Positions 30,399-38,701 are shown, counted from the first letter of the stretch. The stretch is DNA of 44,171 bases from Micromonospora maritima (GCF_902825405.1 NZ_CADEAU010000006.1:1-44171); one strand, 5' to 3'. Numbers and translations are program-made. The notes: generated from the sequence alone by a model not told the origin.

Positions 30399-31034
30399 GT
30401 GAACCTGCTGACCGTGCTGCCGCTGGCCCTGGTGATGGTGGCCGGTCCGCAGCTGATCAGCGCGGTCTTCCTGGCCGCCAGCCGCGATCCGCGACGCAGC
30501 TCGGTGGCCTACCTGGCCGGCGCCGCGCTGGGCGTGCTGGTCCCGCTGACCGTCTGGTACGGCGTGTTCCGGTTGGTGCGGCACAGCGCCGGCAACGGGA
30601 CCAGGGACAGCGGCAGCCGGCACCTGATCGACTGGATCGTGCTGGTGCTGCTGCTGGTCCTGATGGTGATCACGTTCCTCAGGCGCGGGCGCAACCAGCC
30701 GCCGGGCTGGATGCGCCGGCTGGAGGACCCCCGGCCCGCGTTCGCCTTCGGGCTCGGCCTGCTGCTCTTCATCGCCATGCCCAGCGACGAGGTCACCATG
30801 GCCTCGGTCGCGGGCAGCCTGGCCGGGCACGACAAGCCCTGGTGGCACCTGCTGCCGTTCCTGGTGCTGACCGTACTGCTGCTGGCGCTGCCGCTGCTCG
30901 CGCTGGTGCTGCTCGGCAGCCGCGCCGAACGGCTGCTTCCCCAGGTGCGCGACTGGTCCAACGCGCACTCCTGGATCATCAACGAGCTGGTCATCCTGAT
31001 CTTCGTGGCGATCGTCGGGTCCGACCTGCTCTAG
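30399..31034 (+). CDS. GAP-family (Sap-like) integral membrane protein
   Basis: 211 residues from a GTG; only a GAGG 2 nt away precedes it, and CACAAT lies six bases before the start. About six hydrophobic helices; LALVMVAGPQLISAVFLAASRDPRRSSVAYLAGAALGV at the N-terminus and MPSDEVTMASVAGSLAG in the middle fit the GAP/Sap family, which includes mycobacterial proteins needed to move lipids to the cell surface. Its TAG stop overlaps the TAG of the convergent EEP gene (shared CTAG). Confidence 0.75.
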   Translation: MNLLTVLPLALVMVAGPQLISAVFLAASRDPRRSSVAYLAGAALGVLVPLTVWYGVFRLVRHSAGNGTRDSGSRHLIDWIVLVLLLVLMVITFLRRGRNQPPGWMRRLEDPRPAFAFGLGLLLFIAMPSDEVTMASVAGSLAGHDKPWWHLLPFLVLTVLLLALPLLALVLLGSRAERLLPQVRDWSNAHSWIINELVILIFVAIVGSDLL

Positions 31035-31828
31035 GCGGCGTCGAGGTCCAGCTCGGCCAGCACCGGGTAGTGGTCGGAGGCGTCGTCGGCGTCCCCGCCG
31101 CGCACCACCCGCACCGCGTACGCGCGCTCGGCCAGCGCCGGTGTGGCGAGCAGGTAGTCCAGCCGCATGCCGGCGAACTCCGCGCCGCCGTGCCGCGTCG
31201 GCACGGTCAACCCGCCCGGCTCGTCACCGCCGGAGCGCGGCCAGAGGTCGACCAGACCACCGTCGAGCAGCCGGGCCACCGCCCGGGTGTCGACCGTCCG
31301 GCCGTCCCGGCGCAGGTGCCGCCGCCGGTACGGGGCGGCGAGCCCGGCCAGGCGCGCGTCGTGGTCCACCGCCGGTTCCAGCGTGTTCAGGTCGCCGGCG
31401 ACCAGGGCCAGCCCTCCCCCGGTCCGCCGCACCGCCGCCGCCAGCCAGTCCGCCTCCATCCGCCGCCGACCACCGGAGTACGGGTCGAGATGGGTGCTGA
31501 ACACGGTGAGCGGTCCCGCCCCGGTGGCCACCTGGACGCGGGCCGCGGCGTGGTGGAACGGGCGGCGTACCCGACCCGAGCGCAGCACCCGCAGCGGCGG
31601 CCGGACCAGCACCGCCACCGGCTGGCCGAAGCAGGACCGGGCCAGGTACGGCACCAGGCCCATCCGCTCCGCCAGCCCGGGCAGCGTCCGGTCCAGGCCG
31701 CGCAGTTCCTGGAGCGCCAACACGTCCGGGCGCTGCGCGGCGACGACCGAGACGATCCGGTCCCGGCGGTCGGTGCCGTCACGGTCCCGACCGCCGGTAC
31801 GGATGTTCCAGGTCATCATCCGCAGCAT
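31031..31828 (-). CDS. Endonuclease/exonuclease/phosphatase (EEP) family protein
   Basis: 265 residues. All EEP blocks are visible: MTWNIRTGG (metal Asn), VLALQELRG (metal Glu), STHLDPYSGGRR, VAGDLNTLE (Asp/Asn), RLDYLLATP, and the final DDASDHYPVLAEL with the catalytic Asp-His. The fold covers DNA repair nucleases, sphingomyelinases and phosphoinositide phosphatases. The absence of a signal peptide and the lipid-related neighbours leave a phosphodiesterase of unknown substrate. Last gene of a leftward run and 4 bp from the PAP2 gene, so co-transcribed. Confidence 0.87.
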   Translation of the reverse strand: MLRMMTWNIRTGGRDRDGTDRRDRIVSVVAAQRPDVLALQELRGLDRTLPGLAERMGLVPYLARSCFGQPVAVLVRPPLRVLRSGRVRRPFHHAAARVQVATGAGPLTVFSTHLDPYSGGRRRMEADWLAAAVRRTGGGLALVAGDLNTLEPAVDHDARLAGLAAPYRRRHLRRDGRTVDTRAVARLLDGGLVDLWPRSGGDEPGGLTVPTRHGGAEFAGMRLDYLLATPALAERAYAVRVVRGGDADDASDHYPVLAELDLDAA

Positions 31829-31832
31829 CGGG

Positions 31833-33323
31833 TCAGTCCGGCCGGCCGGCCTTGGCCAGCTCGTCGTCCAGCTCGTCCACCTGCTCGGACTCGATCGCCG
31901 GCCGGTTGCCCTCGTACACGTCGGCGTTCGGCCGGACCACCCAGTAGAGCAGCGACAGCCAGAGCGTGCCGAGCAGGATCGCGCCCATGAAGTCGGTCGG
32001 GTGGTGCATCCCCCGGTACATCCGGGAGGTGGCCACCCCGACCGGCATGATCACGGCCATCGCCACGAACAGCCACCGCCACCACCTGTCGGTGCGCGGG
32101 AACACGATGATCGCCATGGCGACCCAGAGACAGATGGTCGCCGCGATGTGCCCGGACGGGAAGGACGAGGTGGGCATCTGCCCGTCCAGGTTCTCCACCG
32201 GCGGACGCGGCCGCTCGACCACCCGCGCGGTGGCCAGGAAGAGGCTCAGCTCGCCGAACATCGCCAGCACCACGAAGAGCACCGGGCGCCAGCGCCGCCA
32301 CACGGCCAGCACGATCGGGCAGAACACCAGCGAGACCAGCAGGATGGCGTGGGTGTCACCGAACTTGCTCCACCACCAGCTCAGCTCGGTGAGCGCGTCG
32401 GTGTGCCGGGCGGCGAACCAGCGCGGCACGTCGGTGTCGAGGGTGGCGAAGAACGTGCCCTTGGCGTGGTAGCTGACGTACATGCCGAACGCGTAGAGCG
32501 CGCCGAAGACGAGCACCCAGCCGACCAGCAGCTCGGCCACCGCCGAACGGGGGTGCTCCAGCACCTTCTCCTCGGCCGGGGCGGGCGTGATCTCCTCACC
32601 GGCCTCGGGCTCCAGGCCCTCGGTCAGTGGTGGCACCGGCCGGCCGCGCTCGCGCCGCCAGAGCCGGAACGCGTACGCGGTGACGCCCAGCCAGGCCGCG
32701 CCGAGCAGCCAGCCGCCGAGCACGTCCGAGACGAAGTGCACGCCCAACGCGATCCGGGTCAGCCCGACCAGGAACACCAGCACGGCGGCGATGGCGATCG
32801 CCGGCTTGCGCCAGCGCGGCGACATGGCCGGCAGGAACACCAGCAGCAGCGCGCCGTAGGCGACGAACGAGCCCAGCGCGTGACCGCTGGGGAAGCTGTT
32901 GCCGGGAGCGCTCGCCACCGGCACGTCCACCACCGGACGCAGCCGCCCCACCAGCGCCTTGAGCGACGGGTCGAGGACCAGCCCGCCCACCCCGGTGACG
33001 ATCAGGTAGACCGCCAGCCGGGACTGGCGGCGGATCAGCAGGCCCACCACGGCGATGGTGATCAGCCAGATGAGCACCGGCCGGCCGCCCAGATCGGTGA
33101 TCGCCTGGAGCACCGTGACCAGCGGGTGGTGCGGCGCCACGAGGTTGTTGAACCACTCGGCCGCCTCGTGGTCGGCGTCCTGGAGCGGGCTCCAGCGGAA
33201 CCGGACGAGCATGAGCAGCACACCGAATGCGACTCCCGCGCCGGCCACCGCGAGCAGGCCGACCAGGCTCCGCTCGGCGAAGTGGCCGAGCGGCCGGCGC
33301 CCGGTTTCCTTGACCGCGGTCAC
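31833..33323 (-). CDS. Membrane protein with two PAP2 (lipid phosphatase) domains in tandem
   Basis: 496 residues, GTG with GGGAGGTG upstream. The first PAP2 domain (about 30-225) has KALVGRLRP, NSFPSGHALG and TRIALGVHFVSD, a complete C1-C2-C3 set. The second (about 265-465) has ARVVERPRP, SSFPSGHIAA and SRMYRGMHHPTD; here Ala replaces the C1 lysine, but the His pair and Asp are kept. A charged linker (230-262) separates the halves. The likely role is dephosphorylation of phosphatidate, undecaprenyl pyrophosphate or a related lipid at the outer membrane face. Neighbouring lipid kinase and YihY genes support a lipid or envelope role. Confidence 0.88.
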   Translation of the reverse strand: MTAVKETGRRPLGHFAERSLVGLLAVAGAGVAFGVLLMLVRFRWSPLQDADHEAAEWFNNLVAPHHPLVTVLQAITDLGGRPVLIWLITIAVVGLLIRRQSRLAVYLIVTGVGGLVLDPSLKALVGRLRPVVDVPVASAPGNSFPSGHALGSFVAYGALLLVFLPAMSPRWRKPAIAIAAVLVFLVGLTRIALGVHFVSDVLGGWLLGAAWLGVTAYAFRLWRRERGRPVPPLTEGLEPEAGEEITPAPAEEKVLEHPRSAVAELLVGWVLVFGALYAFGMYVSYHAKGTFFATLDTDVPRWFAARHTDALTELSWWWSKFGDTHAILLVSLVFCPIVLAVWRRWRPVLFVVLAMFGELSLFLATARVVERPRPPVENLDGQMPTSSFPSGHIAATICLWVAMAIIVFPRTDRWWRWLFVAMAVIMPVGVATSRMYRGMHHPTDFMGAILLGTLWLSLLYWVVRPNADVYEGNRPAIESEQVDELDDELAKAGRPD

Positions 33324-33399
33324 ACCGCACCTCCCTTTTCTTCTGCGAGGCGCGCTGTACCCGATCCGCGTGTCTCGTACACGCCGTGCCGGCGCGGCG

Positions 33400-34401
33400 T
33401 CAGAGAGCGGTCATCTCGCCGGTGTCGAGCAGCTCCTCACGCTGCGCCTCCGGCTCCCACAGGTCCGGCTGGGCCGGCTCCTCGACCCCGATCCGCATCG
33501 CCTCCAGCTGGGCGGCGAAGGCCAGCCCGCCGAAGAGCGCCATCCCGGTGAGGTTGGCCCAGAGCAGCAGCGCCATCATGCCGGTCAGCGCGCCGTAGGT
33601 CTGGCCGAATCCGCCGCTGTACTTCACGTACGCGGCGAGTAGCAGGCTGGCCAGCCACCACAGCGCGATGGCGATGCCGGCACCGAAGAGCAGCCAGGAC
33701 AGGCCGGGCTGCTTGCGCCGGGGCGCGTGCCGGAACAGCACCGCCACGGCGAGCACGGTCAGGCCCAGGCTCAGCGGCCAGCGGATCACGTCCCACGCGG
33801 CGGTGGCGAAGTCGCCCCACTCGTAGTGCCGGCGCACCGAGTCGCCCAGCGCTCCACCGCCGACCAGGATCAGGAAGCCGAACAGCGCGGGTACGCCGGC
33901 GACCAGCGCGAGCACCGTCGCCCGCACGTACTTCCACAGCGCCGGGCGGTCCCGTTCGACGCCGTAGATCCGGTTCGCGCCACGCTCGATCTGCGCCATC
34001 GTCGTGGTCAGCGCGACCAGGCCGGTGAGCAGGCCGAGGGTCAGCGCCAGCTCGCCGGCGTCCTCGGTGCGGTCGGTGTCGGCCAGCAGCTCCTGCACCA
34101 TCGACTCGCTCTGGCCGGGCGTGATCGCCAGCACGGTGTCGGCGACGACCTTGCCGCCCTCGTCCGCGCCCAGGTCGGTGATCAGGCCGGTGAGCGCGAT
34201 CAGGAACGGCACCACGGCCAGGCAGAGCTGCAGGCCCAGGGCACGGGAGTGGCTGAAGCCGTCGCCGTAGCGGAACCGGATGAAGGCGTCGCGCAGCAGG
34301 CACCAGCCGCCGTGCCGGCGCAGCGTGCGCCAGGCGTCGTCGGCCGACAGCTCGTCGGAGGTCATCAACCGGGTCTCGGGGACCAGCTTGGTGCTACTCA
34401 C
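33400..34401 (-). CDS. YihY/BrkB-family inner membrane protein
   Basis: 333 residues with about six helices: the family's N-terminal RYGDGFSHSRALGLQLCLAVVPFLIAL, LVALTTTMAQIERGANRIYGVERDRP and the C-terminal YVKYSGGFGQTYGALTGMMALLLWANLTGMALFGGLAF. The family is widespread, often misnamed RNase BN, and its function is not settled. GTG start; it overlaps the lipid-kinase gene by 8 bp, so they share an operon. Confidence 0.9.
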   Translation of the reverse strand: MSSTKLVPETRLMTSDELSADDAWRTLRRHGGWCLLRDAFIRFRYGDGFSHSRALGLQLCLAVVPFLIALTGLITDLGADEGGKVVADTVLAITPGQSESMVQELLADTDRTEDAGELALTLGLLTGLVALTTTMAQIERGANRIYGVERDRPALWKYVRATVLALVAGVPALFGFLILVGGGALGDSVRRHYEWGDFATAAWDVIRWPLSLGLTVLAVAVLFRHAPRRKQPGLSWLLFGAGIAIALWWLASLLLAAYVKYSGGFGQTYGALTGMMALLLWANLTGMALFGGLAFAAQLEAMRIGVEEPAQPDLWEPEAQREELLDTGEMTAL

Positions 34402-35401
34402 GGCGCGCCTCCTCGATCAGCTGCTCACCGCGCTCCGCCGCCGCGTCGGCGTCCACCGCCAGGTCGGGGTCGTCCTCCGGGCGCGGTACGCAGAGCCAGA
34501 GCGACTCGGGCCGGATGGTGGCCGTCAGCGACCGGCCCGGCTCGATCAGGTCGCCGTCGAGCTGCCGCGGCTGCGGGCGGTTGCTGGCGATCTCGACGGT
34601 GCGCGCCCGGAACACCTCCATCCGGGGCACGCTGCCCCGCCGGCGCACCACCGCCCAGCCCATGGCGAGCCAGTGGCCGAGCGTGCGCGGGGTCAGCACC
34701 GCCACGTCGAGCCAGCCGTCGTCCGGCTCGGCGTCGGTGAGCAGGCGCACGCCGCCCTGGAGGCGGCCGACGTTGGCGACCAGGACCGAGCGGGCCCGGC
34801 GGCGCAGCGGGGGCCGGCCGTCGATGCGCACGGAGACCCGCATCGGCCGGTCCCGCAGGTGTCGGGCGGCGCCGACCAGGTAGGCCGGCCAGCCGATGCG
34901 CTTCTTGGTGGTCTCGGAGGTGGAGTCGAGCATCTGGGCGTCGAAGCCCATCCCGGCCATCACCGCGAAGCACTTGTCGCCGACGACGCCGACGTCGAGG
35001 CGGCGCATCCCGCGCTCGACCGCCACCTCCAGCCCGGCGGCCAGGTCGTTGGAGAGGCCGAGGTTGGCGGCGAGCAGGTTGCCGGTGCCCTGGGGCAGCA
35101 CGGCCAGCGCCACGTCGGTGCCGGCCAGCGCGGTCACGCAGGCCATCACGGTGCCGTCGCCGCCGCAGGCGAAGACGACCTCCGCACCGGCCTTGACCGC
35201 CTCCTCCGCCTGGCCCCGACCCGGGTCCTCGACCGTGGTCTCGTACCAGGTCGGCGCCGGCCAGCCGGCAGCGTCGAGCGCGCCGTCCACGGTCTGCCGG
35301 AACTCGTCCAGGTCGGCCACCTTCACCGGGTTGACCACCACGGCCGAGCGCGGGGTGCGGTTCTCCGCGGTCACCGGGCGCTTGTCGTCTGCACCGTCCA
35401 C
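34394..35401 (-). CDS. Diacylglycerol kinase-like lipid kinase (DAGK/YegS fold)
   Basis: 335 residues. N-terminal nucleotide domain with VVVNPVK, GGDGTV (80-85) and VLPQGTGNLLAANLG (101-115), the hallmarks of the DAGK/sphingosine-kinase/YegS superfamily. The C-terminal beta-sandwich has CFAVMAGMGFDAQM and ends PRQLDGDLIEPGRSLTATIRPESLWLCVP. It transfers phosphate from ATP to a lipid hydroxyl, probably diacylglycerol, at the inner membrane face. First gene of the leftward operon that includes YihY and, after a 76-bp gap, the PAP2 and EEP genes. Confidence 0.9.
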   Translation of the reverse strand: MDGADDKRPVTAENRTPRSAVVVNPVKVADLDEFRQTVDGALDAAGWPAPTWYETTVEDPGRGQAEEAVKAGAEVVFACGGDGTVMACVTALAGTDVALAVLPQGTGNLLAANLGLSNDLAAGLEVAVERGMRRLDVGVVGDKCFAVMAGMGFDAQMLDSTSETTKKRIGWPAYLVGAARHLRDRPMRVSVRIDGRPPLRRRARSVLVANVGRLQGGVRLLTDAEPDDGWLDVAVLTPRTLGHWLAMGWAVVRRRGSVPRMEVFRARTVEIASNRPQPRQLDGDLIEPGRSLTATIRPESLWLCVPRPEDDPDLAVDADAAAERGEQLIEEARRE

Positions 35402-35492
35402 GGCGCCAGTGTGCAGGACGCGGGGCGCGGCGGCGACCCGGCGGGGGCGGACGTTGCGAGGACCGCAAACAGGTTTGGGATCCGGCCCGGCC

Positions 35493-36068
35493 TCAGGCCG
35501 CCCCGCGCAGCGCCGCCTCGACCCGCCGCCGCAGGTCGTCGAGGTCGACCCCGGCCTCGGTCAGCACCGACGCGGCCAGTCCGTTGCCCTCCCGGAGCAG
35601 GCCGAGCAGGATGTGCTCGGTGCCGATGTGCCGGTGGCGCAGCCGGAGCGCCTCGCGCAACGACAGCTCCAGCACCTTCTTCGCCCGGGGCGAGAACGTG
35701 CCGAGGTGGGGCCGGCGACGCCACCAGCGACGCGGGCGCGGTGCCGCCTCGCGCAGCGCGTCGGGGCCGAAGGACTCCTCGATCCGGGCCACGATCGCGG
35801 CGAGGTCGATGCCGATCTCGCGCAGCGCGGCCGCGTCCGCCGCGCCGAGCCCGTCGACGCCCTGCGCGGTGTGGCGGGCCACCGCCGCGCGCAGGTCGTC
35901 GGCGGTGACTCCGCCGGCCGCGAGCAGCCGGACCGCCAGGTTGTCGCCGTCGGCCAGCACTCCGAGGAGCAGGTGCTCGGTGCCGACGGGGCGCCGGCCC
36001 TCGGTCCGGGCCTCCTCGACCGCGTGGTGCACGACCGCGCGGGCCCGGTCGGTGAATCGTTCGAACAT
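35493..36068 (-). CDS. Stand-alone Clp N-terminal repeat protein
   Basis: 191 residues from ATG 36066-36068, with GGGAGG 4 nt upstream and a one-base overlap with the HTH gene (TGATG). It carries two Clp-N repeats: MFERFTDRARAVVHHAVEEA...GTEHLLLGVL and FSPRAKKVLELSLREALRLRHRHIGTEHILLGLLREGNGLAASVL. There is no AAA+ module. Clp-N domains of ClpC bind adaptors and phospho-arginine substrates, so this protein may act as an adaptor or competitor of ClpC. Co-regulation with the HTH protein through the twin operators is likely. Confidence 0.88.
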   Translation of the reverse strand: MFERFTDRARAVVHHAVEEARTEGRRPVGTEHLLLGVLADGDNLAVRLLAAGGVTADDLRAAVARHTAQGVDGLGAADAAALREIGIDLAAIVARIEESFGPDALREAAPRPRRWWRRRPHLGTFSPRAKKVLELSLREALRLRHRHIGTEHILLGLLREGNGLAASVLTEAGVDLDDLRRRVEAALRGAA

Positions 36069-36304
36069 CACGCCTCCCAGCTTCCGGGCACCGCCGGTCG
36101 ACCGGCGTGCTTCTTGTGGACCGCCTGCCGGCTGACCTCGAGGGCGTCGGCGATCTCCTGCCACGACCAGCCCTGTCGCCGGGCGTTGTCGACCTGGACC
36201 ACCTCGAGCCGTTCGAGCAGCCGGCGCAGGGCGAGAACCGCCCGCAGACCGACCTTGGGATCGGTGCTGCCGGCTGCCGCCGCGAGTTCCGTCGCCCGAC
36301 TCAT
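36068..36304 (-). CDS. Small HTH regulator, probable autorepressor of the Clp-N operon
   Basis: 78 residues from ATG 36302-36304; the longer frame would start inside the operator. A helical N-terminal half (AVLALRRLLERLEVVQVDNARRQG) is followed by a helix-turn-helix, WSWQEIADALEVSRQAVHKKHAGR, of the type found in small regulators paired with Clp-N proteins. The start codon lies six bases after TACATT, so translation is probably leaderless. Two identical palindromes cover the promoter. Confidence 0.87.
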   Translation of the reverse strand: MSRATELAAAAGSTDPKVGLRAVLALRRLLERLEVVQVDNARRQGWSWQEIADALEVSRQAVHKKHAGRPAVPGSWEA

Positions 36305-36306
36305 GC

Positions 36307-36324
36307 TGTCAATGTAGGTTGACA
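36307..36324. promoter_or_regulatory. Operator copy 1, TGTCAA-N6-TTGACA, over the -10
   Basis: TGTCAA (36307-36312) and TTGACA (36319-36324) form an 18-bp palindrome covering the -10 (TACATT on the minus strand, 36311-36316). Blocking this site would block the HTH/Clp-N promoter. Confidence 0.65.
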
Positions 36325-36334
36325 ATCGAGGGGT

Positions 36335-36352
36335 TGTCAACCCCGGTTGACA
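36335..36352. promoter_or_regulatory. Operator copy 2, TGTCAA-N6-TTGACA, over the -35
   Basis: TGTCAA (36335-36340) and TTGACA (36347-36352), the same half-sites and spacing as copy 1, 28 bp away centre to centre. The left half-site is also the -35 (TTGACA on the minus strand, 36335-36340), 18 bases from the -10. The site sits between the HTH gene and the divergent PP2C gene. Confidence 0.65.
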
Positions 36353-36408
36353 GGTGACACGGCCGCGACCTGCCGATCCGCGACCCGGGCCGGTGCTACG
36401 GTCCGCTG

Positions 36409-37209
36409 GTGTTCCGCCGCCGCCCTCTGGACCGGCCGGTCGAGGCCGCGCGCCGGCTCACCGTCGGGCGACTCACCCTGGAGATCGCCGGCGGCAGCGT
36501 GGTCGGGCACCGCTACCCGGAGAACTACGACGTGCTTCATCTCGACCCGGAGCTGCCGCTGGCCGTGGTCTGCGACGGCATGGGCGAGGGCGAGGGCAGC
36601 CGGGCGGCCGGCACGACCGCGGCGGAGACGTTCGTGGCCCAGGTCCGCGCCGGGTGGCCCGCCGTCGACGCCGCCGGCCTGCGCGCCGCCGTCGCCGAGA
36701 CCCAACAGCGGGTACGCCGGGCCGGCGCGGGGCACACCGGGCTGACCGGGTGCACGCTCACCGCGCTGGTGGTCGAGCCGGACGGCGGTCAGGGCTGGCT
36801 GGCGCAGCTCGGCGACTCCCGGGCGTACCGGCTGCGCGACGGGCTGCTGGAGCTGGTCACGGTGGACCACACCATGGCCTGGCTGGGTCTGCTGCACGGC
36901 TGGTGGCCGGCGGACTCGCCGGAGGCGGCGCGGGCCCGCTACCAGCTCCTGCGCTACGTCGGTCACCCGGACCGGCCGGAACCGGACCTGCTCGCCGTGC
37001 CGCTGCGCCGCGGGGACACCTGGCTGCTCTGCACCGACGGGGTGAGCGACCAACTCGGCTACCACCGACTGCGCGACCTGCTGGCCGCCCGCCGGGACCC
37101 GGCACAGACCGTCCGCGCCCTGCTCGCCGCCACCCTGGACGCGGGCGGCGACGACAACGCCACGGCGGTCGTGCTGCGCGTCCACCCCGCCCTGCCCGCG
37201 CCGCGCTGA
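36409..37209 (+). CDS. PP2C-family (PPM) protein phosphatase
   Basis: 266 residues from a GTG; TACGGT (36397-36402) lies six bases before it and no Shine-Dalgarno is seen. PPM blocks: ENYDVLHLD (degenerate first Asp motif), LAVVCDGMGEGEGS with the metal Asp, GCTLTALVV, LAQLGDSRAYRLRDG, VTVDHTM, LLCTDGVSD and GGDDNATAVVL. All key Asp residues of motifs 2, 8 and 11 are present, so it is probably an active metal-dependent Ser/Thr phosphatase. Soluble, with no sensor domain. Divergent from the HTH/Clp-N operon. Confidence 0.9.
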   Translation: MFRRRPLDRPVEAARRLTVGRLTLEIAGGSVVGHRYPENYDVLHLDPELPLAVVCDGMGEGEGSRAAGTTAAETFVAQVRAGWPAVDAAGLRAAVAETQQRVRRAGAGHTGLTGCTLTALVVEPDGGQGWLAQLGDSRAYRLRDGLLELVTVDHTMAWLGLLHGWWPADSPEAARARYQLLRYVGHPDRPEPDLLAVPLRRGDTWLLCTDGVSDQLGYHRLRDLLAARRDPAQTVRALLAATLDAGGDDNATAVVLRVHPALPAPR

Positions 37210-37249
37210 GCTGCTTCACCCCCGCGTGACCGGGAACACGTGTGACGCC

Positions 37250-37275
37250 CTGACATTCTGTGCAAGAATCGTCAG
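37250..37275. promoter_or_regulatory. Candidate TetR operator over the TetR-SDR promoter
   Basis: CTGACATTCT, five bases, AGAAT-C-GTCAG: an imperfect palindrome that ends one base before the regulator start codon. It covers a possible -10 (AAGAAT, 37264-37269). The place is right for autoregulation. Confidence 0.45.
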
Positions 37276-37276
37276 C

Positions 37277-37843
37277 ATGTCGAACGACCGGCTGGAGACG
37301 ATCCTGACCGCCGCGTACGAGTGCTTCACCCGGCACGGAATGCGGCGCACCACCATGGACGACATCGCGGCGGCCGCCGGGATGTCCCGGCCGGCGGTCT
37401 ACCAGTACGTGCGCAACAAGGACGACGCCTACCGGCGACTGGCCGAGCGGCTCTTCGCCGACTCGCTCGACCGGGCCCGGCGGGCCGCCACCACGCCCGG
37501 CGGCGAGCTGGCCGACCGGGTGTACGACGTACTCGCCGCCAAGCTGGAGCTCACCCTCACGCTGCACCGGGAGAGCCGGCACGCCACCGAGCTGCTCGAC
37601 GCCAGCGGCAAGCTCACCGGCGACCTCGTCGACGCGTACACCGCCGGGCTGACCGACCTGGTGGCCGCCACGCTGACCGACGCCGCCGGGCCGCGGGCCC
37701 GCGCGGTGGCCGACGTGCTCGTCGCGCTCACCCGCGGCCTGGAGGCCGAGCTCACCGACCCCGACCTGCCCCGACGGCGGCTACGCGACGGCGTCGCGCT
37801 GGTCGTCGCGGGACTGCCCCGACCTCAGGGAGACCACAGATGA
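37277..37843 (+). CDS. TetR-family regulator
   Basis: 188 residues from ATG 37277; the earlier GTG at 37226 would run through the operator. The DNA-binding domain is canonical: ILTAAYECFTRHGMRRTTMDDIAAAAGMSRPAVYQYVRNKDDAYRRLAERLF. The C-terminal helical ligand domain (about 65-188) has no known match. It overlaps the SDR gene by ATGA, so it probably controls itself and that enzyme. Confidence 0.92.
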   Translation: MSNDRLETILTAAYECFTRHGMRRTTMDDIAAAAGMSRPAVYQYVRNKDDAYRRLAERLFADSLDRARRAATTPGGELADRVYDVLAAKLELTLTLHRESRHATELLDASGKLTGDLVDAYTAGLTDLVAATLTDAAGPRARAVADVLVALTRGLEAELTDPDLPRRRLRDGVALVVAGLPRPQGDHR

Positions 37844-38664
37844 CCGCCGTCCTGATCACCGGCACCTCCTCCGGCATCGGCCGGGCCACCGTCCGCCGGC
37901 TCGCCCGCCGCCCCGACCTCACCGTGTACGCGACCGCGCGCAAGGTCGACGCGATCGCCGACCTGGCCGACACCGGCGCCCGGCTCCTCCCCCTCGACGT
38001 CACCGACGAGGCGTCCATGCGCGCCGCGGTGGCCGCGGTGGAGGCCGCGCACGGCCAGGTCGACGTGCTCGTCAACAACGCCGGCTACGGCGAGTACGGC
38101 CCGGTCGAGGAGACCCCGATGGAGCGGGTGCGCGCCCAGTTCGAGACCAACGTCTTCGGGCTCGCCCGGCTCACCCAGCTCGTGCTGCCCGGCATGCGCC
38201 GGGCCGGCCGCGGCCGGATCGTCAACGTCAGCTCGATGGGCGGCCGGCTGGTCTTCCCCGGCGGCGGCTACTACCACGCCAGCAAGTACGCGGTGGAGGC
38301 GCTCTCCGACGCGTTGCGGCAGGAGGTGCGCCCGTTCGGGGTGGACGTGGCGATCATCGAGCCGGGTCTGATCCGTACCGGCTTCGGCGCGGTGGCCGCG
38401 TCCTCGCTCGGCGCCGGCGCGGACCCGACCGGGCCGTACCACCGGATGGTCGCCGCGGTGGACGCGTCGATGGCGAAGTCCTACCGCAACCCGCTGCTCG
38501 CCGCGCCGCCCGAGGCGGTGGCCCGGGTGATCGAGCGGTCCGTCGTCGCCCGCCGCCCGCGTACCCGCTACCTGGTCACCGCCGCCGCGTGGGCGATGGT
38601 GCACACCCGCCGGCTGCTCGGCGCCCGGTTCTTCGACGCGGTCAACCGGCTTCAGTTCCGCTGA
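37840..38664 (+). CDS. Short-chain dehydrogenase/reductase
   Basis: 274 residues. Classical SDR: TGTSSGIGRA (7-16) binds the nucleotide, LDVTDEASM, VLVNNAGYGEYGPVEE, VNVSSMGGRL with the catalytic Ser, YYHASKYAVEAL with Tyr and Lys, and IEPGLIRTGF. The Arg residues after the glycine motif (ATARKVD) suggest NADP(H). The substrate is unknown; the co-transcribed TetR regulator should sense it or a related compound. Confidence 0.92.
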   Translation: MTAVLITGTSSGIGRATVRRLARRPDLTVYATARKVDAIADLADTGARLLPLDVTDEASMRAAVAAVEAAHGQVDVLVNNAGYGEYGPVEETPMERVRAQFETNVFGLARLTQLVLPGMRRAGRGRIVNVSSMGGRLVFPGGGYYHASKYAVEALSDALRQEVRPFGVDVAIIEPGLIRTGFGAVAASSLGAGADPTGPYHRMVAAVDASMAKSYRNPLLAAPPEAVARVIERSVVARRPRTRYLVTAAAWAMVHTRRLLGARFFDAVNRLQFR

Positions 38665-38684
38665 CCCGGTCCGACCGACCCGGC

Positions 38685-38701
38685 CCCACGACTACCGTGG
38701 G
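38685..38701 (+). terminator. Short hairpin after the SDR gene
   Basis: CCCACG, five bases, CGTGGG, 20 bp after the SDR stop. A weak stem without a T-tract; possible terminator. Confidence 0.35.
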
